Positions 60,664-64,000 of a stretch of 64,000 nucleotides of DNA are shown here, one piece after another; position 1 is the first letter of the stretch, and the number at the start of each line of letters is the position of its first letter. The stretch is from Methylophilus glucosoxydans. Lineage in GTDB: Bacteria; Pseudomonadota; Gammaproteobacteria; Burkholderiales; Methylophilaceae. The notes beneath the pieces are model-generated. The model was not told where the DNA came from. It worked only from the letters and a program-made list of their open reading frames with translations, and ran no database searches. The stretch spans positions 310,001 through 374,000 of the forward strand of contig NZ_JBHTJW010000002.1 in NCBI RefSeq assembly GCF_042676145.1. Reading direction: 5' to 3'. Made by a program: the position numbers and the translations under genes.

Positions 60664-62750
60664 AGCGTCACTTCTGACAGTGTATGCTGGAATTTGTGGC
60701 GGGTTTCACGAATCACAAACGGAATCTCTACCGGGGCTTGCATGAGTTTGAAGTGTGGGCTTAGCAGCGCTTTCAGGCCATCCAGCGTGGTCACATTTTC
60801 GCCATCTTGCTTGTAGCCGCCTATCCATTCCTCACGCGGGGTGTGCTCTTCCAGCCAGGTATACGGCGAGGTGATCATGAGTACGCCACCGATATTCAAG
60901 CGCTCATGAATGGTGCTCAAAAACTGGCGTGGGCGGTAGAGCCGGTCAATTAAATTGGCGGCCAGAATAAAGTCGTAGCCGGTGAATTGAGGCTTGAGGT
61001 TGCAGGCATCGCCCTGCCAGAATTCCACCTTGTCGACCACCTGGTCTAAGCCTAAGGCACTCAGTGTGCGCTCCTGGTAGCTGACCAAGTCGCCTTCATT
61101 GACCATGGTGTAACGCAACACGCCCTGTTCGGCCGCTTGTAACGCCAAGCCAATAAAGCGGGCAGAAAAGTCTATGCCGGTGACGTGATCAAACTGTGTG
61201 GCCAGCTCAAAAGTGGCACGGCCGGTGGCACAGCCTAAATCGAGCGCTTTGCGTTTTGGTTTGGCTTGCAAATGCTGCAGGGCATAATCGCTCAGCGCTT
61301 TGGGGAAGTTGGGTACGCCAAAATAGCTGTCACCATAATGGAATTCGGCATACTCGGACAGCTGCTTGTCAGATTCGTAATACGAGCTGTTATTTTCTAC
61401 GGGGGTATCAGTCACAATATAGCGGAATCCTGCATGTTGAAAAAAATGTCGGCGAAAGGCGTAGCGCGCACTTTTAATCGCCTCGTTGCCCGTTGAGATC
61501 CAGGAGCCGCCCTTGATGAGATTATGGCGGCCATCATAGGTCGGGGTGGTAAAGTCATCGTACAACGGGTGTACTTTAAAGCCATCAAACGGAAAAATGG
61601 GTGTTTCTGTCCATTGCCAGACATTGCCCACCACATCATACAGCTCACCATGCGCAAACTGATTGACCGGGCAAGAAGACGCACCCTGTTCTAAAAACAG
61701 ATTGGCATGATGGCCGTTGGCGACCTGGGCGTCGGACAAGCCAGCATGTTCATACAGACTATACCACTCCAGCTCGCTGGGCAGACGCACTGGTTTGCCT
61801 AGCTGTGCAGACAGCCAATTGCAAAACGCTTTGGCCTCATGGTAATTGACTTCTACCGGCCAGCTCCATGGCATGTCGATTTCTTCCGTCAGCAGGCGCA
61901 GTTGCCAGCCAGAGGCTTGTTTGATCCAAAACGTAGGATGCTCGGCTTGCGTATAGGTGCGCCAGGCCCAGCCTTCTTCTTGCCAGTAGGCCTCTGCCTG
62001 GTAGCCGCCCGCTTCCACAAAGCTTAAAAACTCGGCATTAGAGGTCAGGTATTGGGCCGCCTCAAAGGCTGGGCAGTGGCCGTGAAATTGACCGTATTCG
62101 TTATCCCAGCCGTAATACGTGTCTGACTTGCGCAACACAATTTCACGCGCCGGGATAGGCACCAAGCGATTTTCAGGGGCGACCACATCCCGCGCAGCAG
62201 AGGGTGCCCATGCGGGGGAGGGGCGAACATACTGTAAGGCATGTTGCCGGATCAGTACCGAGCTGGTTTCCAGATGGATGCGCTCATGCTCAATGCCCAT
62301 CAGAATCGGCCACCACGGGCTCTCCCAATCAATCGGCAGCTCAAAAGGCAGGCGCGTGATCAGTTGGTCAACCACTTCGCGCACCTGTGCACGGTAGGCT
62401 TTCACCTCCGCTGGCGTTGGCCATTGGTAGTGGGCTTCGTTCACGTCATCCCAGCCCATTTCATCGACGCCGACCGCAAACATGGACTCAAACCTGGGAT
62501 TCACGCGTTCGGTGATGAGCCCGGCCAGAATCAGCTTGTTGATAAAAAAGGTATGGGTATGGCCGTAGTAAAAAATCAGCGGATGTCTCAGCGCAATGGG
62601 TTTCACGTAGTACGCTTGCTCGTTGCTAAGCAGCGTAAATAAGGCTTCATAGACATCTGAGGTCTCATGAAAATAAGCCCGTATCTGCTCACGGGTGAGC
62701 GATGTGTGATCCTGGCTGAGTAGAAGGCTGCGATGAGGAGGTTTGGTCAT
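60645..62750 (-). CDS. ovoA: 5-histidylcysteine sulfoxide synthase / 4-mercaptohistidine N1-methyltransferase OvoA
   Basis: 701 residues from the ATG at 62750 (MTKPPHRSLLLSQ); the frame opens 23 codons earlier without support. An N-terminal DinB-like domain carries the iron site HERIHLE (His155, His159, Glu161; HX3HXE). A formylglycine-enzyme-like domain follows (VRLPSELEWYSLYEHAG, VVGNVWQWTETP, LIKGGSWISTGNEA). The C-terminal SAM methyltransferase has ALDLGCATGRATFEL. The enzyme joins cysteine to histidine with O2 and later N-methylates 5-thiohistidine to ovothiol A. First gene of an ovoA-ovoB pair. Confidence 0.92.
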   Translation of the reverse strand: MTKPPHRSLLLSQDHTSLTREQIRAYFHETSDVYEALFTLLSNEQAYYVKPIALRHPLIFYYGHTHTFFINKLILAGLITERVNPRFESMFAVGVDEMGWDDVNEAHYQWPTPAEVKAYRAQVREVVDQLITRLPFELPIDWESPWWPILMGIEHERIHLETSSVLIRQHALQYVRPSPAWAPSAARDVVAPENRLVPIPAREIVLRKSDTYYGWDNEYGQFHGHCPAFEAAQYLTSNAEFLSFVEAGGYQAEAYWQEEGWAWRTYTQAEHPTFWIKQASGWQLRLLTEEIDMPWSWPVEVNYHEAKAFCNWLSAQLGKPVRLPSELEWYSLYEHAGLSDAQVANGHHANLFLEQGASSCPVNQFAHGELYDVVGNVWQWTETPIFPFDGFKVHPLYDDFTTPTYDGRHNLIKGGSWISTGNEAIKSARYAFRRHFFQHAGFRYIVTDTPVENNSSYYESDKQLSEYAEFHYGDSYFGVPNFPKALSDYALQHLQAKPKRKALDLGCATGRATFELATQFDHVTGIDFSARFIGLALQAAEQGVLRYTMVNEGDLVSYQERTLSALGLDQVVDKVEFWQGDACNLKPQFTGYDFILAANLIDRLYRPRQFLSTIHERLNIGGVLMITSPYTWLEEHTPREEWIGGYKQDGENVTTLDGLKALLSPHFKLMQAPVEIPFVIRETRHKFQHTLSEVTLWERVR

Positions 62751-62952
62751 GTCTGTAGTGATCGGTTTCGTGGCCTGTCTATCAAGCGCATCTTTAGAGA
62801 TTGGAAAGTAAACGCACACAGAGGGGAATGCAAATCCCCAGGCAGCGCTTGTTTATTGAATAGCATTTGAAATGATTGGTTCAATTTGAATGCACGATAC
62901 TCATTGGTGTCGTAGCGATGGATAGGGTGCGCAGCAAACGGTGGCAAGGCTG

Positions 62953-63846
62953 TTATGCAATCCAACCCAGCCATTGCGCCGCGCCCACCGCCGAGGCCTG
63001 CACGGCTTGTTGATAGGTGGCCGTCGCTGGCAAATGGTCAGCCAGCTGGTGTAGCGATCTGTAGCCAGGGTCTAAGCGTATGTCTTTTTCGCGGAAGATG
63101 CTGTGCTCTTGGGCATAGGTGTCTGCCAGCGCTCGCAGCGATTCGGCCAAGGGCTTGTTGGGCGCGCTGGGGATAAAGTCACCCAGCAGCCACAGGTGCA
63201 CATTCTCCTCTTGGGAGTAGCCTGCTTTAGGGTCAGCCAGCATCATCGCATGGTCTATTCTAGCCTGAGTTTCAACTTCTTTCGGGTCACCATAGGCGAC
63301 CTCGTAATATTTCACCGCACGCGTGAGCAAAGAGGTCGGGCCGTCAATCGGTACCTGGCCCACCGCATAATAGCCCGCAATCGCACGCAGGCTTTGCAAA
63401 TGATGCTCTTTGCCGACAAAGTGGATGGGTTCGCCTTGTGCCTGCAACGCTTGAATACCCGCCGCCATGTCTTTGGTCGCGGCGTAAATCAGCGCGGCGC
63501 TCTGTTCAGCACTACCACGCTTGGCACTATCACGCTCGGCATTTTTTCGGGCCAGGCTGTAGTTGATCATGGCGGTGCCGTTGCGATACAGCTCCAGCGC
63601 ACTGGCGGCAGCGACTTCACCCTGCGCATCCAGCACTACCGACACGGCCATTTTGGTGCCGTTGGCATTGCCATCCGCCAAGGCAGCCAGCCAATTAGGC
63701 AACTGCTCTGCGGGCCATTCCGGGTATTGCTCGCGGGCAAGGGTAAACACTTGCGGCAGCAGCCGGGATTGCTCGGTCACGCTTAAGTTTTGCAACCTTA
63801 CGATGCTGTGTGCTGGGGGTAGATTGTAGTCGTAGCGGGCGATCAT
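62953..63846 (-). CDS. Protein of unknown function
   Basis: 297 residues without signal peptide or transmembrane segment. Ala- and Gln-rich helical composition. The stretch KMAVSVVLDAQGEVAAASALELYRNG faintly recalls an acetyltransferase-like beta-alpha unit, but no motif is firm. It stands alone, upstream of ovoA on the same strand with a 200-base gap. The last 154 bases of the window (63847-64000) hold no recognised feature. Confidence 0.6.
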   Translation of the reverse strand: MIARYDYNLPPAHSIVRLQNLSVTEQSRLLPQVFTLAREQYPEWPAEQLPNWLAALADGNANGTKMAVSVVLDAQGEVAAASALELYRNGTAMINYSLARKNAERDSAKRGSAEQSAALIYAATKDMAAGIQALQAQGEPIHFVGKEHHLQSLRAIAGYYAVGQVPIDGPTSLLTRAVKYYEVAYGDPKEVETQARIDHAMMLADPKAGYSQEENVHLWLLGDFIPSAPNKPLAESLRALADTYAQEHSIFREKDIRLDPGYRSLHQLADHLPATATYQQAVQASAVGAAQWLGWIA

Positions 63847-64000
63847 AGTGACCTATTTTAAGTGTGGTACAAGTGAGCATTCAACCGTTTTTCTGCAAGG
63901 GTGTCAGCGCACTGATGGTATGAGTGCTGCAGGCTTGCAATCTCGCTACGATGCTGGCTGGCATGCAAAGGCGCTTTAGGCATGAAAACCAGGCATTTTA

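Overview
This window looks like chromosome of a betaproteobacterium, most likely a member of the Methylophilaceae / Nitrosomonadales. That is an inference from gene content, not a database match. The pointers are PEP-CTERM proteins, one behind a sigma-54-like promoter; a regulatory PTS set (ptsI, ptsH, EIIA, rapZ, hprK) beside hpf; a split class II ribonucleotide reductase; and B12-dependent methionine synthase. Most of the window is ordinary moderately GC-rich core genome. One clearly AT-richer accessory block lies at about 44.8-53.6 kb, and a single AT-rich gene (DUF2971) sits at 10 kb.

Layout. 0-3 kb: tail of a PEP-CTERM protein, a photolyase-like protein with an apparently rearranged domain order, and an NfeD/SPFH membrane pair. 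3-10 kb: a three-gene transglutaminase / ATP-grasp / transglutaminase cluster. 10-17 kb: mixed single genes (DUF2971, HAD hydrolase, exported proteins, thiopurine methyltransferase, an HPPD-like dioxygenase, oligopeptidase A). 17-22 kb: regulatory PTS operon and hpf. 22-27 kb: AlkB, a deacetylase-like exported protein, an MFS exporter and small proteins. 27-33 kb: a tripartite RND efflux operon. 33.8-35 kb: lrgAB. 35-41.3 kb: metH and waaA, separated by about 1.1 kb of non-coding DNA with three copies of a hairpin-rich repeat family. 41.4-44.8 kb: nrdJa/nrdJb with an NrdR operator.

44.8-53.6 kb is a defence-type island. It holds a truncated cyclodeaminase-like ORF ended by a 73-bp inverted-repeat element, then a compact three-gene cassette: a PD-(D/E)XK nuclease-like protein, a second nuclease-fold-like protein, and an FRG-domain protein. 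Facing it is a 1275-residue SIR2 protein resembling the anti-phage sirtuin Dsr1. A short motif, CATAAGWTGCAA, occurs three times in tandem at the left edge of the block and once inverted at 49.49 kb. The three-gene cassette is the best candidate here for an undescribed system.

53.6-64 kb: a REP/RAYT-like scar, a PEP-CTERM protein, a DUF1223 protein, a Phd/PIN toxin-antitoxin pair with a palindromic operator, an orphan VapB antitoxin, an ADP-ribosylglycohydrolase, a Sel1-repeat protein, and an overlapping pair that fits ovothiol biosynthesis (OvoA plus a PLP C-S lyase that would be OvoB).
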